The notes beneath the pieces were generated by a model. That model saw nothing but the letters and a program-made list of their open reading frames with translations, was not told the origin of the DNA and made no database searches. A DNA stretch of 64,000 bases from Spodoptera frugiperda (Eukaryota; Arthropoda; Insecta; Lepidoptera; Noctuidae). Made by a program: the position numbers and the translations under genes. The stretch lies in assembly GCF_023101765.2 (NCBI RefSeq), contig NC_064220.1, forward strand, positions 5,642,001-5,706,000. Direction: 5' to 3'. Below, piece after piece: positions 53,175 to 61,956 of this stretch (position 1 is the first letter of the stretch; every line of letters starts with the position of its first letter).

Positions 53175-53554
53175 TCTCCTTCTGTGAAGCAGTCATGTCA
53201 GCTAAGGAGGAGACCAAGTGCGTGAGGGAACGAACCTCCTCAAGCCCCAGTCATCGCAAGAGACACTCCGGGTGTCGATCTTCGGCCTCCGTAAGTGCGG
53301 GTCTGGGGGCGGCGTGCAAGAGTAGCTCGCCGCCCGACCAGAACTAGACCCGTGCGTACGGCGCGTGCTCAGAGAGCCATCAGACCATCACAGATGGGAT
53401 CCAGTAGGGCTGATACCGATCCGGAGCTGCGGACTGCCTAGTGGGTTATTGGAGCTCCGGCTCGAAAAGCATGAGTAGGAACGGGGTGGTTTTTAGTCAG
53501 TAAGAGTCTGACAGGCGGGAGAAGTAATCGGATGATTTTTCCCCCTCAAAAAAA
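53175..53554 (+). mobile_element. R1-clade LINE, 3' 380 bp
   Basis: Begins in the ORF2 C-terminus (TCTCCTTCTGTGAAGCAGTC), crosses the degraded stop region, and ends CCCCCTCAAAAAAA. The UTR hairpin is largely deleted. Flanked by ATCATATTGATCGT (53161-53174) and ATCATATTCATCGT (53555-53568), a 14-bp duplication with one change, so it is older than the other two flanked copies. Confidence 0.88.
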
Positions 53555-53568
53555 ATCATATTCATCGT

Positions 53569-53937
53569 AGAAGTATGTGGGTAATTGAAAGAAAAGTGTG
53601 AAACAAAGAAATCCAGTAAATCAACGTCTATTAGAAAGAAACGTCCTTTAGAACCTTCATCAAGTGACTAATGAGGTGAATACAATCAATTGCTCTCGCC
53701 GAATCGATAGTAGTTAGGGAAAATGGGCCCTTTATTGAACCTTAATATAATTAACCCAAAGGATCGACGATTCAAACCTAATTAATTGTAATAACGAGGT
53801 AATGGGAACTAACGATGTACCGTAAGAACATAATGCCTCAGATTACAATGGGCTATTACTCCAGTGGACGTACATTCTGATTGTTCACCTGTTCAATATA
53901 ATTGTCTGTTGCTATGAGAGAACTTGGTTAGGATGTT
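53569..53937. other. No gene recognised
   Basis: AT-rich, unassigned. Confidence 0.5.
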
Positions 53938-54083
53938 AAGGGTGCTTTTCCACCTGATGTGCTATGCTATGTTGCTGTGGATGCGTTTAGCTTCCACTAA
54001 TCACACACACACATAGCTTAGCAGTAGTGGAAACTAAACTAAGCTAAGTTTTTTTTATATGGAAAGATGCGTGCTATGGATGG
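53938..54083 (+). mobile_element. MITE-A, left part, interrupted by LTR element
   Basis: TAAGGGTGCTTTTCCACCTG at the left end to GTGCTATGGATGG at 54083. The MITE resumes with GATGGCTTCCCAACAATC at 59777, after the LTR retrotransposon. Confidence 0.75.
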
Positions 54084-54343
54084 TGTAGCATACACGATCA
54101 TAACGAACATACAAACAGACACACACACAACCATACAACTACACACACTGTCAAACATCTGTCGTCTCGTTCCTACACTCCACGCAAGGTGCGGGGTGGG
54201 AGGGGTAGTCAGTACTCAGTCTGCGTCCTACCGCCGCAGAGTGAAGACGTGTTCTAGTGAGGATAGCGAGCCGATATATAAACTAAGCAAATAGTCCATA
54301 TTTTACTACACACCTATTTCATTGTGGATTAGTGTCTACTACA
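54084..54343 (+). repeat. 5' LTR, 260 bp
   Basis: Begins TGT and ends ACA. Contains a CA-rich stretch, TATATA at about 54274-54279 as candidate TATA box, and the 33-bp block starting CTCAGTCTGC (about 54215-54247) that is absent from the 3' LTR. Confidence 0.93.
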
Positions 54344-54346
54344 TTT

Positions 54347-54364
54347 TGGCGACGAGGAAAACTG
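54347..54364 (+). promoter_or_regulatory. Primer-binding site candidate
   Basis: TGGCGACGAGGAAAACTG starts 3 nt after the LTR with TGG, complementary to a tRNA CCA end. The tRNA was not identified. Confidence 0.6.
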
Positions 54365-55219
54365 TAAGTAATTTGTTTGATTTATTTAAATAAAAAGGGA
54401 GAAGTTAGGTTAATTAGTTTGGTTTTGTAAATAAACAAAAACATTCTTTCAATGTAAGACTTTTTTAGATCCGTAGCAATTTTTATTTATTTCAACCGCC
54501 AATAAAGTAGAAACAAACAAATAGTTACCCAGTATATTATGAACCTACCTTTTATTATTTGTTTAAACTGTTTTATTGCATACCAACGTGTACTTACCTA
54601 CCATCTTACGAAATAATTATCCATGGTGAAAGATGAATAATGTATCTTTGTTTGTTTACCAACTACTCGTGTTAAACCGGTTGCACCTTAAACACAGGTA
54701 CATATTTTGATTTGCCTAATGTCCCAGTGATCTAAGCGATATGTGCAAGGTTGCTAGACATGTAATTAAGCACATATACAAAAAAAAAAAAAGTTAAGGT
54801 ACTAGGTAATTCACAATAAATCATATTTTAATTATGTTAGTACCTCGATAACCGCGCATTACCTGAGCATAATAATGACAAATAAACTTACAATATAACT
54901 TGCCTAGTCAACCAAAAGGATGGTATTATGGCAGGCAAAGTTTTAACGTATAACATAATATGTATAATAGTTATTTTAATAGGAAGAAGTAGTACGATTG
55001 CGACATATTGTTGTAAACAAAGCCGCATTTTGATATTTATGACTACTTGGATGTAATATGTAGGCTTGCCTGATGAACGGGAGGTCCGGGATTTTGGCTT
55101 CTGGTCCCGTGTCCAGTAGGCAATTGAACTATGTTGTCCCGAGTTCCTACTATTATTATATTATGTACTATACTATTATATACTATACTAACTGGCGTTA
55201 ATTATGTACTGAGTATGTA

Positions 55220-55220
<1 letters not shown>

Positions 55221-55261
<41 letters not shown>
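55221..55261 (+). repeat. A41 run
   Basis: Forty-one A residues. Either a retroposon tail inserted into the leader or a slippage-expanded run; the assembly length is uncertain. Confidence 0.85.
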
Positions 55262-55266
<5 letters not shown>

Positions 55267-55295
55267 GGGTTCTACTCAGTGACCCAAGTAACATG

Positions 55296-55471
55296 GCATT
55301 GAATTGCGAATAATGGCATTAAATTGCGATGACATAATAAGACTATGCATTTGATTGCGTTAATAGTATTCAAAATAGTGCATTAAATTGCGATGTAAGG
55401 AATTGAGCATTAAATTGCGGGCCATTGAGCTAGTAATAAACATGGGAATTTATGAAAAGCATTAAATTGCG
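55296..55471 (+). repeat. Six copies of GCATTAAATTGCG-like motif
   Basis: Starts at 55296, 55316, 55347, 55380, 55407 and 55459. Three copies or more are exact (55316, 55380, 55407, 55459); the other two differ at one or two bases. Intervals of 20, 31, 33, 27 and 52 bp exclude a simple tandem repeat. Same orientation throughout. Confidence 0.85.
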
Positions 55472-55610
55472 TAACGCTATATCCCGTTGTCTACAGGTAA
55501 ACCACAATGACTCAGGCGGTATTTACTCTTGATAAATTCAGATAAGGTGATATAGGGTCGGTTGCCGATCTGTCCGATGGGAGCGATGGAAACGCGGGTT
55601 ATACATCTAC

Positions 55611-57884
55611 TTGGAAGCAGCGGGAATAGATACGGAAGCAAAGAAAAGAGCATGTTTACTTCATTTCGGTGGAGCTGATTTACAAGAGGTGTTCTACAAT
55701 ATACCTGGAGCGGACGCAAAGCCAGACGACGAAAACGGCGGCAAAGTATTTGAAATTGCGATAAAAAAATTAGACGAATACTTTGCTCCCAAGCAGAGTA
55801 AGGGTTTCGAGCGACACCTGTTCCGTCTTATGCGTCAAGAACCACAAGAAAAATTCGACAAGTTTTTAATAAGGCTAAGACATCAAGCTTCAAAATGCCA
55901 GTTCACAAATACAGATGAACATATTATTGAGCAAATAACAGAAAAGTGCTCGTCGGATGATTTAAGGAAGAAAATATTGAAAAACGGTGACAAAATGACC
56001 CTTGACGACATCATTTCCGAAGCCAATGTACTGGAGGTGGTAGAGAGACAGTTGGGTGATTTTGAAAGCAAGAAAATTGAAAATCACAGTGTCAACAAGA
56101 TAACTACGAAGCCGGACAAGTACAAGGGTACGGGAGATAGACAAGACAGAGGTTGTGGCAGATGTGGTAGCATGAAACATTTCGCTCGAGATCCAAAATG
56201 CCCTGCAAGAACTAGGAAATGTAATAAATGTGGAATTGTAGGCCATTTTCAAATACGATGTCGAACAAGGGAAGTACAGAAAAGAAAACTAGAACAAGAT
56301 GAAGCAGCACGGAACAATAATTCAAAAAGAGCCAGAGGAGCAAACAATGTAGAAGAAGCAGCCAATGTAGGATGTACAAGCAAGCAAATTGATTACATCT
56401 TCAATGTGAACATTGGCCCTACAGCATCATGCATGATTGGTGGAACAAAAGTAGACATGCTAATAGACTCTGGCTGCAACCACAATTTGATCACGGACAA
56501 AACCTGGCTCTCCATGAAAGAAAATAATTCAAAGGTCACTAATCAAAGCAAAGACCCACAGAAGAAGTTTGTTGCGTATGGATGCGGAACTCCTTTAAAA
56601 TTACTGGGATCGTTTGAAGCGGAAATACGACTAGGGAAGAAATCAGAAATTGCAACCTTTTATGTCATCTCTGGTGGCACCCAAAATCTGCTTGGGAAAG
56701 TGACAGCTACTTCCCTAGGAGTCCTGCAAATCAATATACCAACGGACGTTAATAATGTGGAGACGACAACCTTCCCGAAATTTAAAGATGTGCTCGTGGA
56801 GATCCCTATGGACGAGTCAGTAAAACCTGTCGCACAACCTTACCGCAGGATACCTATTCCTCTGGAAGCCAAGGTCGAACAAAAGATCGACGAATTATTG
56901 CAGGCCGATATAATTGAGGAGGTAAAAGGCCCCTCTAGTTGGGTCTCGCCGATCGTGCCGGTGCTGAAAGATGACGGAGACGTCTGCTTATGCGTAGATA
57001 TGCGACGTGCGAATATGGCCATCAAACGGGAAAACCATCCTCTCCCGACCATGGACCAACTACTTCCCAAAATGAGAGAAGCTAAACTCTTCACTAAACT
57101 AGACATCAAGGACGCCTTCCATCATATTGAGCTCCACCCTGATTCAAGGCCGATAACTACATTTATAACGGGTAAGGGACTTTTCCGCTATAAAAGGATG
57201 ATGTTTGGCATCAGCTGTGCGCCGGAAATCTTCCAAAAGACCTTGGAGAGGATACTTTTGGGCTGTGAAGGAGTCATTAATTTTATAGATGATATCCTGG
57301 TGTATGGAAAAGATCAGGCAGAGCATGATGGACGGTTGAAGAAAGTCCTAGATATCCTAAAAACACACAATGTCCTCCTAAGGGAAGATAAATGCATTTA
57401 TCGAGTAAAAAGTGTAAAATTTTTAGGACACGAGCTCTCCGAAAACGGAATTAAACCGCTGGACAAATATTTGTCGGCAATCAAGAACTTTAGAGCACCT
57501 ACCACCATTGCAGAACTACAGAGCTTCCTGGGGCTAGTGAACTTCGTCGGAAAATGGATCCCTCACTTATCTACGACCACAGAGCCCCTAAAGGAGTTAC
57601 TCCGGCAGAAGGCAGGAAGAAACTCAGATATCACTGACTCCTGGAATGATATTCGGCAAGCAGCTTTTAATAAATTAAAAGCTTCACTTGCTGATATACC
57701 ACGTCTGGGCTATTATAACCCCAATGACAAGACGACAGTGATTGCAGATGCGAGCCCGGTGGGCTTGAGGGCAGTACTGGTCCAAACGAATAATGAAGGT
57801 TCTAGGATCATAGCATATGGGAACAAAACACTTACCGACTGCGAACGTAACCCTTGCGCTGGTCTGGGCTATAGAACATTTTAA
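55611..57884 (+). CDS. LTR element gag-protease-RT-RNase H polyprotein (broken)
   Basis: Codes for capsid, protease, reverse transcriptase and the start of RNase H. The called start is a TTG; the gag frame is open from 55551, and upstream of that it is disrupted (an ATG at 55507 leads to a TAA at 55543 and is in another frame). Visible: gag helical region; two zinc knuckles at about 182-216 (first with spacing C-X2-C-X4-H-X6-C, second canonical C-X2-C-X4-H-X4-C); protease MLIDSG at about 283; RT FTKLDIKDAF (about 494) and FIDDILVYG (about 558); RNase H VIADAS (about 711). The frame shifts near 57850, inside RNase H, and ends at 57884. Gag and pol share one frame. Confidence 0.92.
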   Translation: MEAAGIDTEAKKRACLLHFGGADLQEVFYNIPGADAKPDDENGGKVFEIAIKKLDEYFAPKQSKGFERHLFRLMRQEPQEKFDKFLIRLRHQASKCQFTNTDEHIIEQITEKCSSDDLRKKILKNGDKMTLDDIISEANVLEVVERQLGDFESKKIENHSVNKITTKPDKYKGTGDRQDRGCGRCGSMKHFARDPKCPARTRKCNKCGIVGHFQIRCRTREVQKRKLEQDEAARNNNSKRARGANNVEEAANVGCTSKQIDYIFNVNIGPTASCMIGGTKVDMLIDSGCNHNLITDKTWLSMKENNSKVTNQSKDPQKKFVAYGCGTPLKLLGSFEAEIRLGKKSEIATFYVISGGTQNLLGKVTATSLGVLQINIPTDVNNVETTTFPKFKDVLVEIPMDESVKPVAQPYRRIPIPLEAKVEQKIDELLQADIIEEVKGPSSWVSPIVPVLKDDGDVCLCVDMRRANMAIKRENHPLPTMDQLLPKMREAKLFTKLDIKDAFHHIELHPDSRPITTFITGKGLFRYKRMMFGISCAPEIFQKTLERILLGCEGVINFIDDILVYGKDQAEHDGRLKKVLDILKTHNVLLREDKCIYRVKSVKFLGHELSENGIKPLDKYLSAIKNFRAPTTIAELQSFLGLVNFVGKWIPHLSTTTEPLKELLRQKAGRNSDITDSWNDIRQAAFNKLKASLADIPRLGYYNPNDKTTVIADASPVGLRAVLVQTNNEGSRIIAYGNKTLTDCERNPCAGLGYRTF

Positions 57885-59364
57885 TATGTTCCTATATGGA
57901 AAAGAATTTGATTTAGTTACGGACCACAAACCACTAGAGGCAATATTTGGCCCCAAATCCAAGCCGTGCGCCCGCATTGAGAGATGGGTTTTGCGACTTC
58001 AGTCTTATAAATTCAACATCAAATATAGCCCTGGCAAGAATAACATAGCAGACCCGCTATCGAGGCTCTGCAAGCTCTCTACAAACCCACCACAAGTTGG
58101 AGTAGATTACGTGCAAAACGTGATAGAACAAGTAAGACCGACAGCTATACCATTGCAAGATATTATGGCACATTCTCGCCAAGATGCGGAGATACAAGCA
58201 GTCAAAAATGGCCTTTACAACAATCAGTGGAGTGATCTCACCAAAGGCTATAAACTATTCCAAGATGAGTTGTGTTTTCATGAAGACATCTTGCTAAGGG
58301 GGACTAAGATCGTAATGCCACAAAAACTTCGGGATCCGATATTGCGTATTGCACATGAAGGCCACCCAGGCATATGTGCCATGAAAACCAGACTGAGGAC
58401 TAAAGTCTGGTGGCCAAAATGCGATAAAGATGCCGAGAACTTTTGCAAGTCGTGCAAAGGTTGTGTTTTGGTCTCGACTCCCAATCCTCCCAACCCCATA
58501 AAAAGAAGAGAGCTACCTTCGGAACCATGGGTGGACACCGCAGTGGACCTGATGGGTCCATTGCCTAGTAACGATTACATCTTCGTGATCGTGGACTATT
58601 ACTCTCGATACAAGGAAGTGAAGGTTTGCCGGACAATTACGAGCTCGGAAATCATCAACCAACTGAAAGACATTTTCAGTAGATTGGGTAATCCAGTGTC
58701 GATTACGGCTGACAACGGCCGTCAATTTACCAGTGAGGATTTCAAATTATTTTGTTCTGAAAGAAATATTAAGCTTCATAACACCATACCCTACTGGCCC
58801 CAACAAAATGGCGAAGTGGAGAGACAAAATAGGGACATCTTAAAACGCCTAAAAATCGCTCAGGCCGAGAAGAAAAATTGGAAGGAGTCTCTCCGGGAGT
58901 ATATGGTAATGTACAACAGCACTCCCCACTCGGTAACCGGTAAAACTCCTTCGGAGTTATTCTTTAGGCGACAATTCAGAGACAAATTACCGATGATACA
59001 AGATATGACGTATAGCTCGGAAGATTTGGAGATGAAGGATATAGACAAAGAATTAAAGGAGAAAGGGAAGGAGTACGCAGATAGGAAAAGGCGAGCAGCG
59101 GATAGCGAATTGAACATAGGGGAGAAAGTCTACGTGAAGAATATGCATAAAAACAACAAATTGAGCCTCAATTACGAGCCAACATCACATACCGTTGAGT
59201 CCAACAAAAATGGAGATGTAGAATTGCGCAATGATAACACAGGCCAAGTGGTTAGACGAAACATTCTGCACCTAAAACGAGTAGAAGGACTGTGGAAGGT
59301 AGCTAACGAGACTGAAGATATAGATGGAGACGATTCAAGCAGGAATGAAACAGATTCTGATTAA
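57817..59364 (+). CDS. LTR element RNase H remainder and integrase (broken from upstream frame)
   Basis: Continues pol in another frame. The genuine homologous part starts at about 57845 (LALVWAIEHF). It has the RNase H TDHKPL motif (residues about 41-46) and connection domain, then integrase: zinc-binding His pair HEGHPG (about 179-184) with CKSCKGC (about 212-218); catalytic Asp in AVDLMGP (about 243), Asp in ADNGRQF (about 298), and Glu in GEVERQN 35 residues later. A C-terminal basic region with NILHLKR follows. Compared with the usual RNase H spacing, about 8 residues between CER and LALVW are missing, and these normally include the catalytic Glu. Confidence 0.92.
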   Translation: MGTKHLPTANVTLALVWAIEHFNMFLYGKEFDLVTDHKPLEAIFGPKSKPCARIERWVLRLQSYKFNIKYSPGKNNIADPLSRLCKLSTNPPQVGVDYVQNVIEQVRPTAIPLQDIMAHSRQDAEIQAVKNGLYNNQWSDLTKGYKLFQDELCFHEDILLRGTKIVMPQKLRDPILRIAHEGHPGICAMKTRLRTKVWWPKCDKDAENFCKSCKGCVLVSTPNPPNPIKRRELPSEPWVDTAVDLMGPLPSNDYIFVIVDYYSRYKEVKVCRTITSSEIINQLKDIFSRLGNPVSITADNGRQFTSEDFKLFCSERNIKLHNTIPYWPQQNGEVERQNRDILKRLKIAQAEKKNWKESLREYMVMYNSTPHSVTGKTPSELFFRRQFRDKLPMIQDMTYSSEDLEMKDIDKELKEKGKEYADRKRRAADSELNIGEKVYVKNMHKNNKLSLNYEPTSHTVESNKNGDVELRNDNTGQVVRRNILHLKRVEGLWKVANETEDIDGDDSSRNETDSD

Positions 59365-59539
59365 TTAATATTATACACAGAAAATTAGAAGTAACATAAA
59401 TTGATAATGATGATTTACACAAATACGAATAATTAATATTACATACAGGAATTACAATTAATACTAATGATTTGAAAATATATAAATAAAGTTGATTATA
59501 AATACATAAATGAGTATAAATAAAAAAAAAGAAAAAAAT

Positions 59540-59549
59540 AAGGGAGAGA
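59540..59549 (+). promoter_or_regulatory. Polypurine tract
   Basis: AAGGGAGAGA directly precedes the 3' LTR and is itself preceded by A-rich sequence. Plus-strand primer site. Confidence 0.85.
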
Positions 59550-59776
59550 TGTAGCATACACGATCATAACGAACATACAAACAGACACACACACAACCAT
59601 ACAACTACACACACTGTCAAACATCTGTCGTCTCGTTCCTACACTCCACGCAAGGTGCGGGGTGGGAGGGGTAGTCAGTACGTGTTCTAGTGAGGATAGC
59701 GAGCCGATATATAAACTAAGCAAATAGTCCATATTTTACTACACACCTATTTCATTGTGGATTAGTGTCTACTACA
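59550..59776 (+). repeat. 3' LTR, 227 bp
   Basis: Identical to the 5' LTR apart from the lack of the 33-bp block after GTAGTCAGTA (59680). Ends ACTACA before GATGG. Confidence 0.93.
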
Positions 59777-59797
59777 GATGGCTTCCCAACAATCTCA

Positions 59798-59917
59798 GTC
59801 TGCATCCCCCCGCCGCAGAGTGAAGACGTGTTCTAGTGAGGATAGCGAGCCGATATATAAACTAAGCAAATAGTCCATATTTTACTACACGTGGGATTTC
59901 CTATTTCATTGTGGATT
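59798..59917 (+). repeat. Extra LTR fragment
   Basis: Starts at the 33-bp block (CTCAGTCTGCATCC) missing in the 3' LTR, continues through CGTGTTCTAGTGAGGATAGC and TATATAAACTAAGC, and ends GGATTAGTGTC, eight bases short of the LTR end. It has GTGGGATTT in place of AC after CTACAC. It differs from both LTRs, so it was not simply copied from them recently. Confidence 0.8.
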
Positions 59918-59924
59918 AGTGTCA

Positions 59925-60090
59925 CACAAAGAGTTGTGCGGCAATCGAACTGACTACACGTTGTGCGACATCCGGTTGCCCAGCCCGGTGGCTGGGCACG
60001 GGCTGGGCAACCGGGCCACCGCTGGCCACCGGGCTGGGCAACCGGATGTCGCACGTGTGGTGCGGTCACCAACCGTGCAAATTTACTTTT
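59925..60090 (-). mobile_element. SINE-B-like sequence rearranged into a hairpin
   Basis: GTGCGGCAATCGAACTGACT is a B-box complement of SINE-B type; the head sequence GGCTGGGCAACCGG then occurs three times in both orientations. Confidence 0.55.
59963..60054. repeat. Inverted repeat, 30-bp perfect arms
   Basis: GTGCGACATCCGGTTGCCCA begins the left arm (59963-59992); the right arm is 60025-60054. The 32-nt loop holds a third GGCTGGGCAACCGG. GC-rich against an AT-rich background. Confidence 0.88.
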
Positions 60091-60689
60091 TATTTTATGC
60101 ACTTATTTTGAAAAAGACTGAACCAATTTGAATAGTTTAAGACTTACACTATGACTATGACTAGAGGCATTTAATGATTTACTTAAAGTTTAAGTAGTAG
60201 TGTGGCAGTAAAACGTTTAACAATTCAAAATTTGAGATCGAAAAAAGCTAAACAAAACCGCTGTACGGGTCTCTCGTCTCGAAACAACATGGCACCCGCA
60301 ACTTACATATTCAGTGGGGGTCTGCATCAGTAAAGTCGGGTAAATGAAATATGGTTTTAGAAGTTATAAGGGCACTCACTTAAGGTTTACCCGAAGGCCC
60401 CCAACACGTGCAGAACAATGGGACCTTAAGTCCTATGAACAATGAAACTGGGGGTAGCTTTTTGAAGTAAATTTTGGACTCCTTCTCTACTGATTATACA
60501 ATTAAACCGTGTGTGGAGTGTTATAAATCACTATTTTTATGACCTAAATTACGTACACCTCTGCCTTACCCCTAAGGAAATTAAAGGCGTTGTGTTATGG
60601 GTATATTTAACCCTGTTAGGTATGTTGTGTATACTGGTTTCACTGCTTGGATCCTATTGATCGTAGCGTGAAATTGACTACACAAAAAT
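60091..60689. other. No gene recognised
   Basis: 60160-60200 resembles MITE-D ends (GAGGCATTTAATGATTTACT), and 60553-60592 resembles the SINE-A 3' end (ACCTCTGCCTTACCCCTAAG). Otherwise unassigned. Confidence 0.4.
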
Positions 60690-60757
60690 AATTATTCAAA
60701 TGGGACCAGTAGTTCCGGAGGTTAGCGAGTTCAAACAAACAAACTTTTCAAATTTAA
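60690..60757 (-). mobile_element. Helitron-like 5' fragment
   Basis: Reverse of 60855-60930: GGGACCAGTAGTTCCGGAGG and GTTCAAACAAACAAACTTTT. Truncated at both sides. Confidence 0.5.
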
Positions 60758-60837
60758 ATTATGGTAGTTTAGATGAGACTTAGGTGTAACCAGAAGTGAT
60801 AATAGTTATAAAAGGAGGCGATTCTATTGCCATAATA

Positions 60838-61033
60838 TCTATACTAATATTATAAAGCTGAAAAGTTTGTTTGTTTGTTTGAACGCGCTAATCTCCGGAA
60901 CTACTGGTCCGATTTGAATAATTCTTTTTGTGTTGAATAGTGCATTTATCGAGGAAGGCTATAGGCTATAAAACATCACGCTATGACTAAAAGGAGCTAA
61001 GCAGAGCGGGTGAAACCGCGCGGAAGTAGCTAG
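60838..61033 (+). mobile_element. Helitron-like element 1 of 3
   Basis: Starts TCTATACTAATATTATAAAG after an A and ends CCGCGCGGAAGTAGCTAG before a T. Contains a short GCGGGTGAAACCGC hairpin near the 3' end, as Helitrons have. 196 bp, non-coding. Confidence 0.7.
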
Positions 61034-61042
61034 TCTTACATA

Positions 61043-61221
61043 TCTATTATATAAAACTATAAGTCGGGTTTTCCTTCCTGACGCTATAACTCGAGAACGC
61101 ATGAACCGATTTACATGGTTTTGTATTCGTTGGAAAGGTCTCGGGCTCCGAGAGGTTTATAGCAAGAGAAAAGCAGAAAAAAAGGAAACACAGGCGAAAC
61201 AGAGTTCGCCAGGTTTGCTAG
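61043..61221 (+). mobile_element. Helitron-like element 2 of 3
   Basis: Starts TCTATTATATAAAACTATAA after an A and ends GTTCGCCAGGTTTGCTAG before a T. 179 bp of a different subfamily; the frame at 61101-61328 crosses it and is not a gene. Confidence 0.7.
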
Positions 61222-61223
61222 TA

Positions 61224-61417
61224 TCTTTTAAATATATAAAGCTGAAGAGTTTGTTTGTCGCTATGTTTGAACGCGCATATCTCCAGAATAACGTATCTGA
61301 TTTTAAAAATTATTTCTGTGTTGGATAGTACATTTATCGAGGTAGGTTACAGGCTTTAAAACTTCACGCTACGATCAAATGGAGCCAAGCAAAGCGGTTG
61401 AGACCGCGCGGACCTAG
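61224..61417 (+). mobile_element. Helitron-like element 3 of 3
   Basis: Starts TCTTTTAAATATATAAAGC after an A and ends ACCGCGCGGACCTAG; the following base is C instead of T. Same subfamily as element 1. Confidence 0.6.
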
Positions 61418-61861
61418 CTCGTAGCTAATATTGGATACAATTACAAAATCCGTAACATATCCTTTGAAAATCCAACACCCCCAATAACACAAGTAATACA
61501 GGCTTAAACCAAATAAATTAAATGAAAAGAAACAATTTTATCATCGCTATAAATAGACATGTCTTTACAAATAATTGTGTTTGACAGTAAATAAATTTAT
61601 CTTCTATTGAGCATCGGCCTATAATATCTCATGACAAGTAGGCGCAGACTATTAATGTCACTGGAAAGGGCTTTGTACGACAAATAAATAAATAAGTACA
61701 ATAAGGGGAATAGTATTATATTGGTACACTTGTTATTGCTCTTGACTTCGTTTGTCGAATTAAGGAAAAATTATTAAACAATAAATTACACCACTTTTAC
61801 TATTCTCGTGGGTGTCGCGAGGGCTAAGCGACTGCTGAAGAACTAGCGAATTCTAATAAGT
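61418..61861. other. No gene recognised
   Basis: Unassigned AT-rich DNA. Confidence 0.5.
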
Positions 61862-61956
61862 TTTTCCACCAGAGATGTGCTATGTAGCTATGCTACTAAG
61901 ATGTAATTACTAACCTGTGTTTAAGTGACCGTTTCCACTGATACTATGCTATGTAG
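61862..61956 (+). mobile_element. MITE-A fragment interrupted by LINE
   Basis: TTTTCCACCAGAGATGTGCT, AGCTATGCTACTAAGATGTA and GTTTCCACTGATACTATGCT. Ends where the R1-clade fragment begins. Confidence 0.65.

Larger units (their letters stand above)
54364..55496 (+). other. Leader with possible intron
   Basis: GTAAGT at 54364 matches a splice donor, and TTGTCTACAG ending at 55496 matches an acceptor ten bases before a gag-like ATG (55507). If used, a 1133-nt leader intron is removed. The interval holds an A41 run and six copies of a 13-bp motif. Confidence 0.35.
54084..59776 (+). mobile_element. Ty3/Gypsy LTR retrotransposon
   Basis: 5.7 kb from TGTAGCATAC (54084) to ACTACA (59776), with a 5-bp duplication GATGG at 54079-54083 and 59777-59781. 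Order: LTR, primer-binding site, long leader, gag, protease, RT, RNase H, integrase, polypurine tract, LTR. This order puts it in Ty3/Gypsy. No env-like frame. LTRs are identical except for one 33-bp indel, so insertion is recent, yet the copy is defective in RNase H and at the gag start. Confidence 0.93.

Noticed and set aside
55296..55471. CRISPR-like array
   Set aside because: Motif is 13 bp, spacers vary from 7 to 39 bp, no cas genes, and it lies inside a eukaryotic retrotransposon.
59365..59539. env gene in the LTR element
   Set aside because: Only 175 bp lie between integrase stop and polypurine tract; no frame with signal peptide or membrane anchor.
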